A stretch of 64,000 nucleotides of DNA from Terebella lapidaria (GCA_949152475.1 OX424561.1:5394001-5458000), one strand, 5' to 3'; counted from the stretch's first letter, positions 24,307 to 36,376 are shown. Numbers and translations: made by a program. The notes: a model not told the origin generated them from the letters alone.

Positions 24307-26649
24307 AGGGGGAAAACCGCAGTACTAACAAGTACTGTAAGTATCTATCACCAATGAAACTAGATCTTGATATGCCAATAACAACAAAAAATCAACATTT
24401 TGCAATAGAAACAAAGCCCGACCAAGTCAGTTTTAAGTTACCATGATTCACTTACCTAATAAATTTACTATATTTTCTTAGCAAGAAAAGTAGAAGACAA
24501 AGTTGTACATTTCTGAAACAATCACTAATTGCCCAACGCATGACAAAAGTAGGGAGTTATAACTGTGAGTTTCAGTTCAGCCAGGAATTGGCGATGTTAA
24601 TAGCAAAACTAAAATACATTTTTGGGATAAAACAAACTAAGCCCGACCAAATATTTTCATTCAAAACACAAAGCGTCATCAGGGGCAGACATTTTGTAAA
24701 ACTTGGGTGTTTCTACTCTGCACAACTTAACAAAAACATTTTACACAACTAACGAAAAATCCGAAAAAAGACAATTAAATAGATGTATAATAAGTACCTA
24801 AGTACCCAATCACGATCAGTTACAAGGTTGATGGGGATAGTTGAAATGTAATTTCGTCTTCGACCTACCAACTCATTCCAAACATACGGGCATGTAAAGG
24901 AAATGTCTGTTTTAGCCACCCATGAGGAACATATGACAAAAAACGTCACAGTCCAGACCCCATGAGTACATGTAGTTGTGTGCTTTGCTGGTCCAACCTG
25001 ACTAATGAGGCTGCTTCAAATGTCATGGTAATTATGGAATACACCGGAAATATTACAACAAAAACATGCCATGACATCGGCTCGTGACTTCCAAATAACA
25101 AATTTCATAAATAAAAATTGCCAGCCTATACATGGTATATGGGATCGTACAGCTGCAAACTAATCATGGTTTTTGGTTAGTTGAACAGTTGACTTCGATG
25201 CCTGATTATGATTCTGGTTTTACATTTACATTTATTTGCTAATGTCTGTCGTTCAAGCGAGATATTTTTTTGTCTAGTTCAAGCAAGACAATAACTCACT
25301 CTCCTGACTCTGTCAATCAGTTTTCGAGCAAAAGAATGGTACACTTGTGTCCAACCTGTTACTACAAACTGGTGACTTGGAAGTTTGATTATGATTATGC
25401 TGGTTTGATTATGATGGTATTAGATTGGTACTTACATGACAGAGTCCTGATCTTGTCATTGCTCCTGGCATGGTCTCGTCAGAATCAGAACGAAAACATG
25501 ACAACACACCATCTGAATGAAGAACTAATGGAACGAAGAATTGTGCTTTTGCTATCCAATTAACTCTAGCGAGGCTACTACTTACACCTTTTTTTGTCAG
25601 CGTCATATGAAGCTGCGTGCCATTATTTCCAGCTCACGCTTCTGGCCTCGGGATTAATCATCACACAATCAAGAGTTTCATGCTCGGATTGTATCATCGT
25701 GGGAACGGGTGACGGGGATACTGATCTTATGAGTGGTATCATCTGGTTTTCTTCAGTAGGTTATCAAACGATCATTCAGCAAAGCTAGCATTGTAATATG
25801 GGTCAGTATTGTCGAGAATCAACGATCCCTAGCTACGCAAAGATGTGACTCCCATTAGAAAACGTGACAAGGAAAACAGCAGCGCCCTCTGATTTATTTA
25901 TTGGTAATGGAGACAAAGGAAATTTGTGTCTTTGGATTTGCATACCCCTTCAATGGGAGACTGATTGATCATTTTTGAAAACAAAACTCACCTGTCTGGT
26001 ACTCGTATTGACCAGAGTTAGTGCGAGACAGATGAGATAATTTCCCTCATTTGTTCTGTCGTGCTGTGGGGCCACAATACAATTCCCGTCTAATTGCTAA
26101 TCTGCCAGGCTTGTTTCCGACAACAATTAGTCGTATATCACTGATGATCAGGACACCAGCAGGTCATGCTGACTTTGGTACTCATGCTGACTTTGGATAA
26201 CTTGAGGACAACATAATGCCATATTTGGGTAGAGTATGGTTCAATTCAATTTAACTCAATTTCGTTTCATCTCACACACATATGTTCAAATTTTAAAAAC
26301 AGATGGTCTTGTCATGCATATAAATACACATTCTGGAAACATTACACTTTTTAAAAATATATAATATTATTATTAACTGTATACTAGAAAGATGCATGTT
26401 TGTGATTGGTTTAAATGAGACCTAAAATGATACTATAATATCATGTCCGAGATGTTCTGGAAAAGTGATATTTCCGTGACCAAGGTAAATACCAGTTTTA
26501 GTTGATCCTTTTCTGACCTCGCCAGATGGCGCGCATCGCTCGATCAAGCGCTTGGAGAGTAGGTCCTAACTGTTGTCATGTGTGCTCTTGGTCAATGTGT
26601 TTTTAGTTCAGTCTGTGTGGACTGGATTGTCCACACAGTTAATAATAAA

Positions 26650-26770
26650 ACAAATATTGACATTTTAGCTTTCGGTTCATACGTGATTATCTTCACTCGC
26701 AATCTCGGTGAATACAATTCTCCAACAAGTGAAGATAATCACGTATCAAACTCAGCAAAAGTCAATAGTT
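26650..26770. mobile_element. hairpin element, copy in duplication unit 2
   Basis: Counterpart of 21463-21585, with the same inverted arms around TACGTGATTATCTTCACT and AGTGAAGATAATCACGTA. Confidence 0.7.
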
Positions 26771-27098
26771 CGATAATATGCAATCATTTGCCAAATGAAA
26801 CAGATGGATATAATTTATGTGAAATGGACTAACTGCAAACAATACTTTTATATGTAAACATATAGTCGATTTCCAAATATATTGATTTTGCAGAATGAGA
26901 AAACTTCTTCGACAATGAAACAAAGTCCAACACATAAGTACAAGACAAAAGTACAAGAAATAAGTAATGATAACAATATAGTAAACAACTGACTAAGTAA
27001 TGCTTATATGATGCTTATTCATGAACATCCATGTTTTGGTTAACTTCCAAATTAGCGTTTTCGTGCGAAATCAGTTCGGCGGAATATTATTTCCTGTT

Positions 27099-28162
27099 CA
27101 CAGGGAGGAATCGTTTGTCTGATTCTATGTGCATTATTCTGATTCTATGGGCGAAAAGTCTGATTCTATGAGCAAATTGTCTGATTCTATGGGCAAATAA
27201 GCAAGTAAGCAGTCGGGCACCAGTAAAACATGCTGGATCAACGACAAATTTCTCAGCACAATCTGATGGCATATGTTCTGTTTACTCCATAAATCATTGC
27301 AGAATATGGATTATGTTCAGTTTCTTATGCAGTGTTCACCGTTGTTCATACATTTGTCGCACGAAAGTGGAACGGCCAGGTGGTGGAACAGTTATCCATA
27401 ATAAATCACCAACTGCAAAGCGTTCACACTAACCTACCTGGGTATCTGGAAAAAAATTAGTCCAATTGACATTCTGATTGTTCCTAGGTGTGAAATCAGC
27501 TACCTAATCAAACAAAATTGACCATAGATTAAAAATAACAGAAACAAACCTGATTCTATGGTAACAAACCTGATTCTATGGGTAGGTTTATTTGATAGCC
27601 ATGGAACTATGGGCTACTATCTGTCATCCATGTTATTGACATACAGAACATAAAATCAAGCTTCAATACAATATTTATTCAGGATCAGCATCGAGAGGCT
27701 CTTAGTTCGACACCCTACCCATAGAATCAGGTTTGTTTCTGTTATTTTTATTATATGTCCAATTTTGTTGGATTACGTAGCTGACTTCACATCCAGGAAC
27801 AATCAAAATGTTAACTGGAATAATTGTCTTGCAAATGTAGTCAAGAAATCCTGGTAAGTAATTGGAAGCGCTTTGTCTTTGGTGATTTATGATGGCTAAC
27901 TGCTCCACTGCCTAGCCGTTCTACTTTTATGCGACATATATATGAAGAGCGGTGAGCACCACACAATATTCTGCAATGATTTAAGAAGTAAACAGAACAT
28001 ATGCCATCAGATTGTGTTGAGCAATTAGCCGTCGATCCAGCATGTTTTACAGATGCCCCGCAGCTTACGTGCGTCTTTTCCCATAGAATCAGGCAATTTG
28101 CTCATAGAATCAGACTTTTTGCCCATAGAATCAGAATAATGCACAAACGGTTCCTCCCTGTG
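27099..28162. mobile_element. 1.06 kb foldback element, 5 bp target duplication
   Basis: The element begins CACAGGGAGGAATCGTTTG and ends with the inverse (CAAACGGTTCCTCCCTGTG). CTGTT flanks both sides (27094-27098 and 28163-28167), whereas duplication unit 1 has a single CTGTT at 21910-21914: filled and empty sites in one window. The two halves are inverted copies over nearly the whole length. The motif CTGATTCTATGGGC or close variants occurs four times near the left end, three times inverted near the right end, and again at the centre (27550-27590, 27715-27735). No transposase is encoded. Open frames made of the repeats (27087-27272 and 28001-28201) are not credible genes. Confidence 0.9.
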
Positions 28163-28229
28163 CTGTTGGAATATAAAATGTGTGTAGCAATTGCAAATTA
28201 ATTGAAAATGCATGTTAGAAGTCATCCTA

Positions 28230-29577
28230 GGGAAGCTTATTAGGGACATTCACTTTTTTTTTTATTTATGATTTAACTTTTTTCTGAAGAATGATTGACT
28301 CCTTGGGATAAACCAGAGAAACTGGGAAATAAATATTTAAAACCCGGAATTAAATATTAGAACCGGGAATTAAGTATTAAAACCTGGAATTAAATGTTCA
28401 AACCGGGAAATAAATATTTAAACCTGGAAAAAAATGTTCAAACCGGGAAATAAATATTCAAACCCGGAATTAAATATTCAAACCGGGAAATAAATATTAA
28501 AACCGGGAATTCAGTGTTAAAACCGGGAAATAAATATTTAAACCTGGAAATAAATGTTCAAACTGGGAAATAAATATTCAAACCCGGAATTAAATATTCA
28601 AACCGGGAAATAAATATTAAAACCCGGAATTAAGTATTAAAACCGGGAATTAAGTGTTAAAACCGGAAAATAAATATTTAAACCTGGAAATAAATGTCCA
28701 AACCGGGAAATAAATATTCAAACCCGGAATTAAATATTCAAACCGGGAAATAAATATTAAAACCCGGAATTAAACATTTAAAACCTGGAAATAAATATTA
28801 AAACCGGGAATTAAATTTTAGAACCTGGAAATAAATGTTTCTGGGCTTTAATAATTATTTCCCAGTTTTAATACTTAATTTCGGGTTTTAATATTTAATT
28901 CCCGGTTTAAATACTTAATTCCAGGTTTGAATAATCAACTCCGGGTTTGAACATTTATTTCCCGGTTTGAACATTTAATTCCCGGTTTTAATACTTAATT
29001 CCAGGTTTGACCATTTATTTCCCGGTTTAAATACTTAATTCCGGGTTTGAATATTTAATTCCGGGTTTGAATAATTAATTCCGGGTTTGTACATTTATTT
29101 CCCGGTTTGACCATTTATTTCCCGGTTTTAACATTTAATTCCCGGCTCTAATACTTCATTCCGGGTTTGAATATATAATTCCGGGTTTGAATAATTAATT
29201 CCGGGTTTGTACATTTATTTCCCGGTTTGAACATTTATTTCCCAGTTTTAACATTTAATTCCCGGTTTGAATACTTAATTCCGGGTTTGAATATTTAATT
29301 CCGGGTTTGAATAATTAATTCCGGGTTTGTACATTTATTTCCCGGTTTGAACATTTATTTCCCGGTTTTAACATTTAATTCCCGGTTTGAATACTTAATT
29401 CCGGGTTTAAATACTTAATTCCAGGTTTGAAAATTTAATTCCCGGTTTTAATACTTAATTCCCGGTTTTAAATATTTATTTTCCAGTTTCTCTGGTTTTT
29501 CCCAGGGAGCCAATCATTCTTCAGAAAAAAAGTTAAATCATAAATAAAAAAAAGTGAATGTCCCTAATAAGCTTCCC
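28230..29577. mobile_element. 1.35 kb foldback element built from about 20 bp repeats
   Basis: The ends GGGAAGCTTATTAGGGACAT (left) and the exact inverse (right) are followed by about 90 bp of further inverted sequence. The flanks are TA on both sides (28228-28229 and 29578-29579). Inside, the left half (about 28325-28845) is a head-to-tail array of a roughly 20 bp unit (AAACCGGGAAATAAATATTA and variants). The right half (about 28865-29490) is the same array in reverse orientation. The whole thing is one large palindrome. There is no coding capacity. Confidence 0.9.
28325..29490. repeat. two head-to-head minisatellite arrays, about 20 bp unit
   Basis: Units alternate between CCGGGAAATAAATATT, CCCGGAATTAAATATT and CCTGGAAATAAATGTT types, so higher-order periodicity is likely. 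The orientation flips near 28850-28865. The arrays form the interior of the 28230-29577 element. Confidence 0.9.
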
Positions 29578-29859
29578 TATCATCCAGATTGAAGTACTAC
29601 TGCTGAATTGTGAGGTGAATCACAGAAACCGCCATTCCACCTACAGTCTATCGGCAATGTGTGTGAAGCGGAATACTCCATGTCAGGTAGGCTACATCAT
29701 ATGGACAGTTGTTATTCACTGGGTGTGTTCGTCGAGGGATTTCGCTGACACTATTCAGAGCTAGCTGCATGATATCACGACTGTTCACCGAATACTGCCT
29801 TCAAGAAATTATGTGGACGTTATCGTGATCCGATTGATGAGTAAATCAAATATATGTCG

Positions 29860-30539
29860 AATAGACGTGGAATCAATACCCAGTATTAAGTATTCCGAGC
29901 AAACAAAACAGGGTCCGTTATCCAATCTCATAGTCCGGGGACAGAAAGTCATATCAGGCATACGAAGTGAGAGAAAACAAAAATGACAGGGAAACTCATG
30001 AACCCCCGTAAATGGCCATTAGGAGGTGAAATCAGGTGTTCCGGAAAGAGTGAGCATTTCCTGCCCCACTAGTGGCACCCGTCATGAATTTCCAAATATT
30101 AACATGAAAATAGATTGATGTTTTACTGTATAAAATTAAACATAATAAAAAGGCATGTCTTCAGCATTTGGTGTGTGTAACAAACTCTGCCGCTATTAGC
30201 AGTAATCATAGTAACACTTTGTGATACTAATCAATGTTAAGTATTCCGAGCAAATAAAACAGGGTCCGTTATCCAATCTCATAGTCCGGGGACAGGAAGT
30301 CACACGAAGTGAGAGAAAACGAAAATGACGGGGAAACTCATGAACCCCCCAAAATGGCCATTAGGAGGTGAAACCAGGTGTTCCGGAAAGAGTGAGCATT
30401 TCCTGCCCCACTAGTGGCACCCGTCATGAATTCCCCAAAATTAACATGAAAATGGATCTAGTTGCATGGCAGACATGGATTTGCTGTATTTATCAACCAG
30501 ATCATGATGACGTCCATAGAATTTCTTAAACGCAGCTAT
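29860..30539 (-). mobile_element. inverted PLE fragment (left arm): two tails plus RT C-terminus
   Basis: These 680 bp are the reverse complement of 33057-33736 with only scattered differences. Read on the minus strand, they give the last 33 codons of the RT (AAFKKFYGRHHDLVDKY onward), the stop, a first tail, a 120 bp spacer and a second tail ending at the PLE terminus AATAGACGTGGAATC. The insertion cuts an older related PLE relic (29800-29859, continuing at 30540). It is 5'-truncated, as PLE insertions often are. Confidence 0.85.
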
Positions 30540-31844
30540 GCGTGCCATATTGTGAGGGAGGAAATATGTTTTCTTTTCGGAACACCTAGTGCGATTTCTT
30601 CTAGTCATCATGGGGGTTCGCGAAGTTCCTAAAATAAACACTATTTTGCCTGACACTGAGATACCGGACTCGGTTTTGAACATTCGTAATTCCCTATTCG
30701 TGGTATTAGGTAATGCATCTACAATAGGACGTGATAATTTATATGCATACTGAGCAGTTGAGAAATATAAGTGAAAAGTTGGTTTCCTGCAATGGAAACA
30801 ATAGATCAACATTTGTAATACTTTTTTTCCATTTGTGATTCGTGAAATGAAACACGAATCACTCGTGTAACTCTGATCCATTTATCTTCTGATAATACGA
30901 CACATGTCAACAGACAAGGACTCCTCGAGTTAGAATTGATCATTTACCGGACCCATAATCCTGATGTTTGATATGTGGTAGGAAATAACTTGATTTCAAC
31001 ATGAAAGCACCTGAAATATTTTGACTCCTCATTCCAGTATTTATGTAACTAATCGTAATGTCTGTGCTCCTCCGGTGTCGTTCTTTCAATAATTTACTCA
31101 CCAGGCGTATTTCCCCCAATACGCATAGCACGATAAAATATGCGGCTTGGTATAAAATTATCAACAAAAAAGATGAAACCAGCATGGCTACAATGATTGA
31201 TGTCATAGTTATCGGCTATATTGAATATTTGTTGTCATGTTGAACATTTGCAATCAGTTGCATGATCGTCAGATATGATGATGTGAAATGATGATGTGAG
31301 TCAATGAATAATTGTTTCGAGCTCTATTTCTCGACCGTAAAATTACACAAGAGCATTTTATCACCTTGATTTCAGTATTAGAATGTCGTATTAAAGTGTG
31401 TTGAGCTTGGTTATTCGTCTACAGATTCAAGTGTATAGTTGAACCATATCGGTCTTGTACACATTTCGTTGAAGGCATTGGATTTAATATTGACATTTTA
31501 AGGAACAGCTGGTGGGTAATGAAAGGGTTAATTAGAAGCAATAAAAGTAGAATCAATATTTTTCTTTAGATATGTTGGAAACCTCACATCGTACTGGTTT
31601 CGAGAACAATGAGGCACCAACTCTTCAGAATGTTCCATTGCGAATTTAATTGAAATATTTTCAGAAACTAGATGATGGAGAAACAGTTTTTCTTCTCGTT
31701 ATGGTGTTCTCAAACAACGAGGAGCTAATTGTGTTATTCATACATAACAGTCATCTTAACGGCGAAATGATCATGATCATTTCATATAATTTTTTGTTTC
31801 GAAACGAGTTCAACCAAAATAACAACAGCGTCATTTTCTGCAAT

Positions 31845-33155
31845 GTTGTTGTTTTTGTTTGTAAAGCATACTATATACAGTGCCTGTTTGACGAACTGGG
31901 TATTGCCAACAATACTAATTCCAATAGTACATACCAAGCCATCACCGTGCCCAAACAGGATATCTTATCAAATCATTTGTCTGTATTGCATTCGTTTGGT
32001 ATTACTACCTCATGTAAAGATTCTAATCTACCGAACTTATATTGGATCCCAAAGTTGCACAAAAATCCACACAAACAAAGATATATTTCAGGTTCAGCAT
32101 CATGTTCTACCAAAGCCCTTTCTAAAATATTAACTATTATATTGTCTAAAATTAAACAGGGTCTCCAAAAGTACTCTGAAACCATCTATTCTAGAAGTGG
32201 TATAAACCAAATGTGGATATTAAAAAATTCCAAATCTTTATTGGAATATCTACATGCTCACACACTTTCAAAAGTAATGTCTATCAGAACATTTGATTTC
32301 TCCACTTTGTACACAACTATATTTCATTCTGAACTGAAATCTCAGCTTAAAAAACTAATCAATAATTCATTTTTCTCTAAAAAGGGAGAACGTCGGTACC
32401 ACTATATTGTAGTTAAATATAATACCGCTTATTTTGTTAAAGGCGACTCTGATGCCCCATACAAATATACTGAAATAGATGTGGTAAATATGGTTAGTTT
32501 TCTGATTGATAATATTTTTGTGGAATTTGGTTGTCGAATATTTCAACAAACTATTCCCATGGGTACAAACTGTGCACCATTATTGGCAGACCTGTTTTTA
32601 TACTCATACGAATCAGATTTTATCCAACATTTACAAAGAGGAGGTTCTAAGAAACTAACATGTAATTTTAATTTCACTTTCCGATACATAGATGATGTAC
32701 TGTCGCTAAATAATCCCATGTTTGGTGATTATTTGGATGTCATATATCCAAAGGAACTTGAAATTAAGGATACTACAGAATCCGCTAATTTTTCCAACTA
32801 TCTAGACCTGAGGTTGGAGATTGATAATGATTCTAACCTGTCAACTAGATTATATGACAAACGTGATGATTTCAATTTTTCCATAGTCAATTTCCCTTTT
32901 CTAAGCAGCAACATTCCTATGTCACCGGCATATGGTGTGTTTGTTTCTCAACTTATACGCTATTCCAGAGCTAGTTGCAAATATGAGGACTTTGTCTATC
33001 GAAGTGCCCAGCTAGTCTCTAAACTGCTACGACAAGGATATGTTTTACCAAGACTTATAGCTGCGTTTAAGAAATTCTATGGACGTCATCATGATCTGGT
33101 TGATAAATACAGCAAATCCATGTCTGCCATGCAACTAGATCTATTTTCATGTTAA
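31845..33155 (+). pseudogene. Penelope-like reverse transcriptase, 5'-truncated but open
   Basis: An open frame of 501 codons begins at an ATG at 31650, but comparison with duplication unit 1 (24001-24010) shows that PLE sequence begins only at 31845. The first 65 residues are therefore local sequence, not element protein. Element residues carry WIPKLHKNP (132-140), RYISGSASCSTKALSK (144-159), motif A FDFSTLYTTI (Asp216), motif B IPMGTNCAPLLADLFL (302-317), motif C YIDD (346-349) and YLDLRLE (384-390). The PKLHK block and LYTT-type motif A are characteristic of the PLE/telomerase-like RT branch. No GIY-YIG endonuclease is seen on either side, and the N-terminal part of the RT is missing, so it should not transpose by itself. 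There are no stops within the element part, which suggests a young insertion. Confidence 0.85.
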
Positions 33156-33736
33156 TTTTGGGGAATTCATGACGGGTGCCACTAGTGGGGCAGGAAATGC
33201 TCACTCTTTCCGGAACACCTGGTTTCACCTCCTAATGGCCATTTTGGGGGGTTCATGAGTTTCCCCGTCATTTTCGTTTTCTCTCACTTCGTGTGACTTC
33301 CTGTCCCCGGACTATGAGATTGGATAACGGACCCTGTTTTATTTGCTCGGAATACTTAACATTGATTAGTATCACAAAGTGTTACTATGATTACTGCTAA
33401 TAGCGGCAGAGTTTGTTACACACACCAAGTGCTGAAGACATGCCTTTTTATTATGTTTAATTTTATACAGTAAAACATCAATCTATTTTCATGTTAATAT
33501 TTGGAAATTCATGACGGGTGCCACTAGTGGGGCAGGAAATGCTCACTCTTTCCGGAACACCTGATTTCACCTCCTAATGGCCATTTACGGGGGTTCATGA
33601 GTTTCCCTGTCATTTTTATTTTCTCTCACTTCGTATGCCTGATATGACTTTCTGTCCCCGGACTATGAGATTGGATAACGGCCCCTGTTTTGTTTGCTCG
33701 GAATACTTAATACTGGGTATTGATTCCACGCCTATT
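33156..33736 (+). mobile_element. PLE tandem 3' tails (right arm)
   Basis: The first tail runs from 33156 to about 33359. A spacer of about 120 bp follows (GATTAGTATCACAAAGTGTT to AAAACATCAAT). The second tail (33483-33736) starts again at CTATTTTCATGTTAAT, just upstream of the stop position, and ends at the common terminus. Tandem, partly duplicated ends (pseudo-LTRs) are a known trait of Penelope-like elements. Together with the RT, the inserted piece spans 31845-33736. Confidence 0.8.
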
Positions 33737-33904
33737 CCTGCAAAATGTCAAACCTTAAATCAATTAATTAATCTTTATTTTACACATAATTTGACCTCAG
33801 CATCATGATAACTCATACATCTAAGACATAATTTTGCAGTTATAATTATACTACAAAATGAGAATGCCGTACAAAAGAGAAATAGGGGAAAACCGCAGTA
33901 CTAA

Positions 33905-34300
33905 CAAGTACTGTAAGTATCTATCACCAATATAACTAAGATCTTGATATGCCAATAACAACAAAAAATACAAGATTTTGCAATAGGAACAAAGCCCGAC
34001 CAAGTCAGTTTTAAGTTACCATGATTCACTTACCTATTAAATTTACTATATTTAGAAGACAAAGTTGTACATTTCTGAAACAATCACTAATTGCCCAACG
34101 CATGATAAAAGTAGGGAGTTATAACTGTGAGTTTCAGTTCAGCCAGGAATTGGCGATGTTAATAGCAAAACTAAAATACATTTTTGGGATAAAACAAACT
34201 AAGCCCGACCAAATATTTTCAATCAAAACACAAATCAGGGGCAGACATCTTGTAAAACTTGGGTGTTTCTACTCTACACAACTTAAAAAAAACATTTTAC
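33905..34300 (+). repeat. dispersed repeat family A, unit 2 copy (also at 24335-24740)
   Basis: The first part has TGCCAATAACAACAAAAA and TTTGCAATAGGAACAAAGCC. The second part (from 34198) has AAGCCCGACCAAATATTTTC, CAGGGGCAGACATCTTG and GGGTGTTTCTACT. These are the two halves of the family seen whole at 60855-61050, separated here by about 190 bp. The same split exists in duplication unit 1. Confidence 0.6.
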
Positions 34301-35460
34301 ACAACTAACGAAAAATCCGAAAAAAGACAATTAAATAGATGTATGATAAGTACCTAAGAACCCAATCACGATCAGTTACAAGGTTGATGGGGATAGTTGA
34401 AATGTAATTTCGTCTTCGACCTACCAACTCATTCCAAACATACGGGCATGTAAAGGACATGTCTGTTATGAGCCACCCATGAGGAACATATGACAAAAAA
34501 AACGTCACAGTCCAGACCCCATGAGTACATGTAGTTGTGTGCTCTGCTGGTCCAACCTGACTAATGAGGCTGCTTCAAATATCATGGTAATTATGGAATA
34601 CACCGGAAATATTACATCAGAAACATGCCATGATATCGGCTCGTGACTCCCGAATAACAAATTTCATAAATAAAAATTGCCAGCGTATATGGGATCGTAC
34701 AGGTGCAAACTAATCATGGTTTTTGGTTAATTGAACCGTTGACGTCGATGCCTGATTATGATTCTGGTTTTACATTTACATTTCTGGATTTACATTTATT
34801 TGCTAATGTCTGTCGTTCAAGCGAGATTATTTTTTGTCTAGTTCAAGCAAGACAATAACTCACTCTCTTGACTCTCAAGCAGTTTTCGAGCAAAAGAATG
34901 GTACACTTGTGTCCAACCTGTTACTACAAACTGGTGACTTGGAAGTTTGATTATGATTATGCTGGTTTGATTATGATGGTATTAGATTGGTACTTACATG
35001 ACAGAGTCCTGATCTTTTCATTGCTCCTGGCCTGGTCTCGTCAGAATCAGAACGAAAACATGACAATACACCATCTGAATAAAGAACTAATTGAACGAAG
35101 AATTGTGCTATTGCTATCCAATTAACTCTAGCGAGGCTACTACTTACACCTTTTTTGTCAGCGTCATATGAAGCTGCGTGCCATTATTTCCATCTCACGC
35201 TTCTGGCCTCGGGAATAATCATCACACAATCAAGAGTTTCATGCTCGGATTGTATCATCGTGGGAACGGGTGACGGGGATACTGATCTTATGAGTGGTAT
35301 CTTTATGTTTTCTTCAATAGGTTATCAAACGATCATTCAGCAAAGCTAGCATTGTAATATGGGTCAGTATTGTCGAGAATTAACGATCCCTAGCTACGCA
35401 AAGACATGTGACTCCCATTAGAAAACGTGACAAGGAAAACAGCAGCGCCTTCTGATTTAT

Positions 35461-36034
35461 TCAGTGACAATGAAGACAATGGAGCATTTTCTGGACAAAT
35501 ACAGCTAGGGATTGGCCAAATCCTACCACGCCTAAACGTGATTCCGTCTCTGGCGTATGTTACGCATTCTACCTCTTATCTGATGGGAGTTGACTATTTT
35601 TTCGTAGCTATAGGATCGTTAACGAAATCAATAATGGATTCATCTATACCCCATAATAACTCTTGATGGGACATGACCATCATTTACATAATGGAGAAAC
35701 GTGAAATTCGTGTCATATTTGTTCGTTGGCACTTTCTTAGAATTATAGTTTACTCTTTCTTTTTATTTTACGATATTTCCGACATGTTAAACTCGGAAAC
35801 CACCAAACAAATGCGGGAAAAAAATATTGTACTCGATTGACGACGTCAGTCCTATCTAGTCTTATTTCTATATCTATGATTTCTGTAATCATCCGGATTG
35901 TAAATTATGACGGTAAAATAAAAAAAAAAACCAGGACGATGACGTCAAGAGACCCCATAAATCAGTGCTGCCAGCTGGCGATTGCAGATATTTATGAAGA
36001 CCATTCATGGTGTGATCAGTTATTGGACAGTTGG
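35461..36034. other. no gene recognised
   Basis: Unique AT-rich sequence after the end of the segmental duplication. Short open frames (35427-35666, 35837-36040) show no domain. Confidence 0.4.
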
Positions 36035-36200
36035 ATGTAAGTAATCAACCTATTACCACCGACAACTAGATTTTAGTGACAATAGCATACATAAAATACA
36101 ACAATAAAACACAATAACATACAAATACAATTTTGGAGTAGAAACAAAGCCCACCAAATAGTACATCCAAAGACACACCTGATGGAATTAGAATACAACT
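36035..36200 (+). repeat. dispersed repeat family A, diverged copy
   Basis: It carries CTATTACCACCGACAACTAG, GTAGAAACAAAGCCCACC, AAATAGTACATCCAAAGACA and CACACCTGATGGAATTAG, in the order seen at 60870-61045. Confidence 0.6.
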
Positions 36201-36376
36201 GCCCAAAATGAAAATAATTTAGAAATCCCAAGCAAACCCTGTGGAATACATGTATAACAAGTACATAAGGACCTAATCACAAGCCAAAAGGTTATTGAGT
36301 TTATGGATATCAAAGCGGTACCGGCACTTAGTTACTGGTCCTATTGTTCTCGAGCGGTCGATATCTAACTTTTATA

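Larger units (their letters stand above)
19365..25905. repeat. tandem segmental duplication, copy 1
   Basis: This is a 6.5 kb unit directly followed by a second copy. Matching blocks: 19365-19470 with 25922-26010; 19725-19905 with 26015-26195; 21030-22215 with 26205-29859 (interrupted there by insertions); 22845-24009 with 30630-31844; 24010-25905 with 33737-35455. The high similarity implies a fairly recent event. Copy 1 alone has the 20045-20594 element and its flanks (about 19905-21030), the 22331-22833 MITE and the 24103-24306 duplication. No host gene is recognised in the unit. Confidence 0.85.
25920..35460. repeat. tandem segmental duplication, copy 2, with insertions
   Basis: Second copy of the 19365-25905 unit. 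It starts at the junction near 25905-25925 and ends where similarity to 25880-25905 stops. It is enlarged to about 9.5 kb by the foldback elements at 27099-28162 and 28230-29577 and the PLE pieces at 29860-30539 and 31845-33736. It lacks about 1.1 kb that copy 1 has between 19905 and 21030. Confidence 0.85.

Noticed and set aside
28001..28201. Repeat-containing ORF (HRIRQFAHRIRLFAHRIR) as a repeat protein
   Set aside because: It lies within the foldback element and results from the CCCATAGAATCAG motif; the same text appears in the opposite arm at 27087-27272.
28325..29490. CRISPR array or telomeric repeat
   Set aside because: Units are head-to-tail without spacers, flip orientation in the middle and belong to a palindromic element; they do not match a telomere repeat.
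30441..30881. 146-codon minus-strand ORF as a gene
   Set aside because: Its C-terminus is the inverted PLE RT end and the rest is duplicated noncoding DNA; the reading frame is a junction artefact.
31650..31844. N-terminal 65 codons of the 501-codon RT ORF as PLE protein
   Set aside because: Duplication unit 1 has the same sequence without the PLE, so this part is pre-existing local DNA fused by chance.
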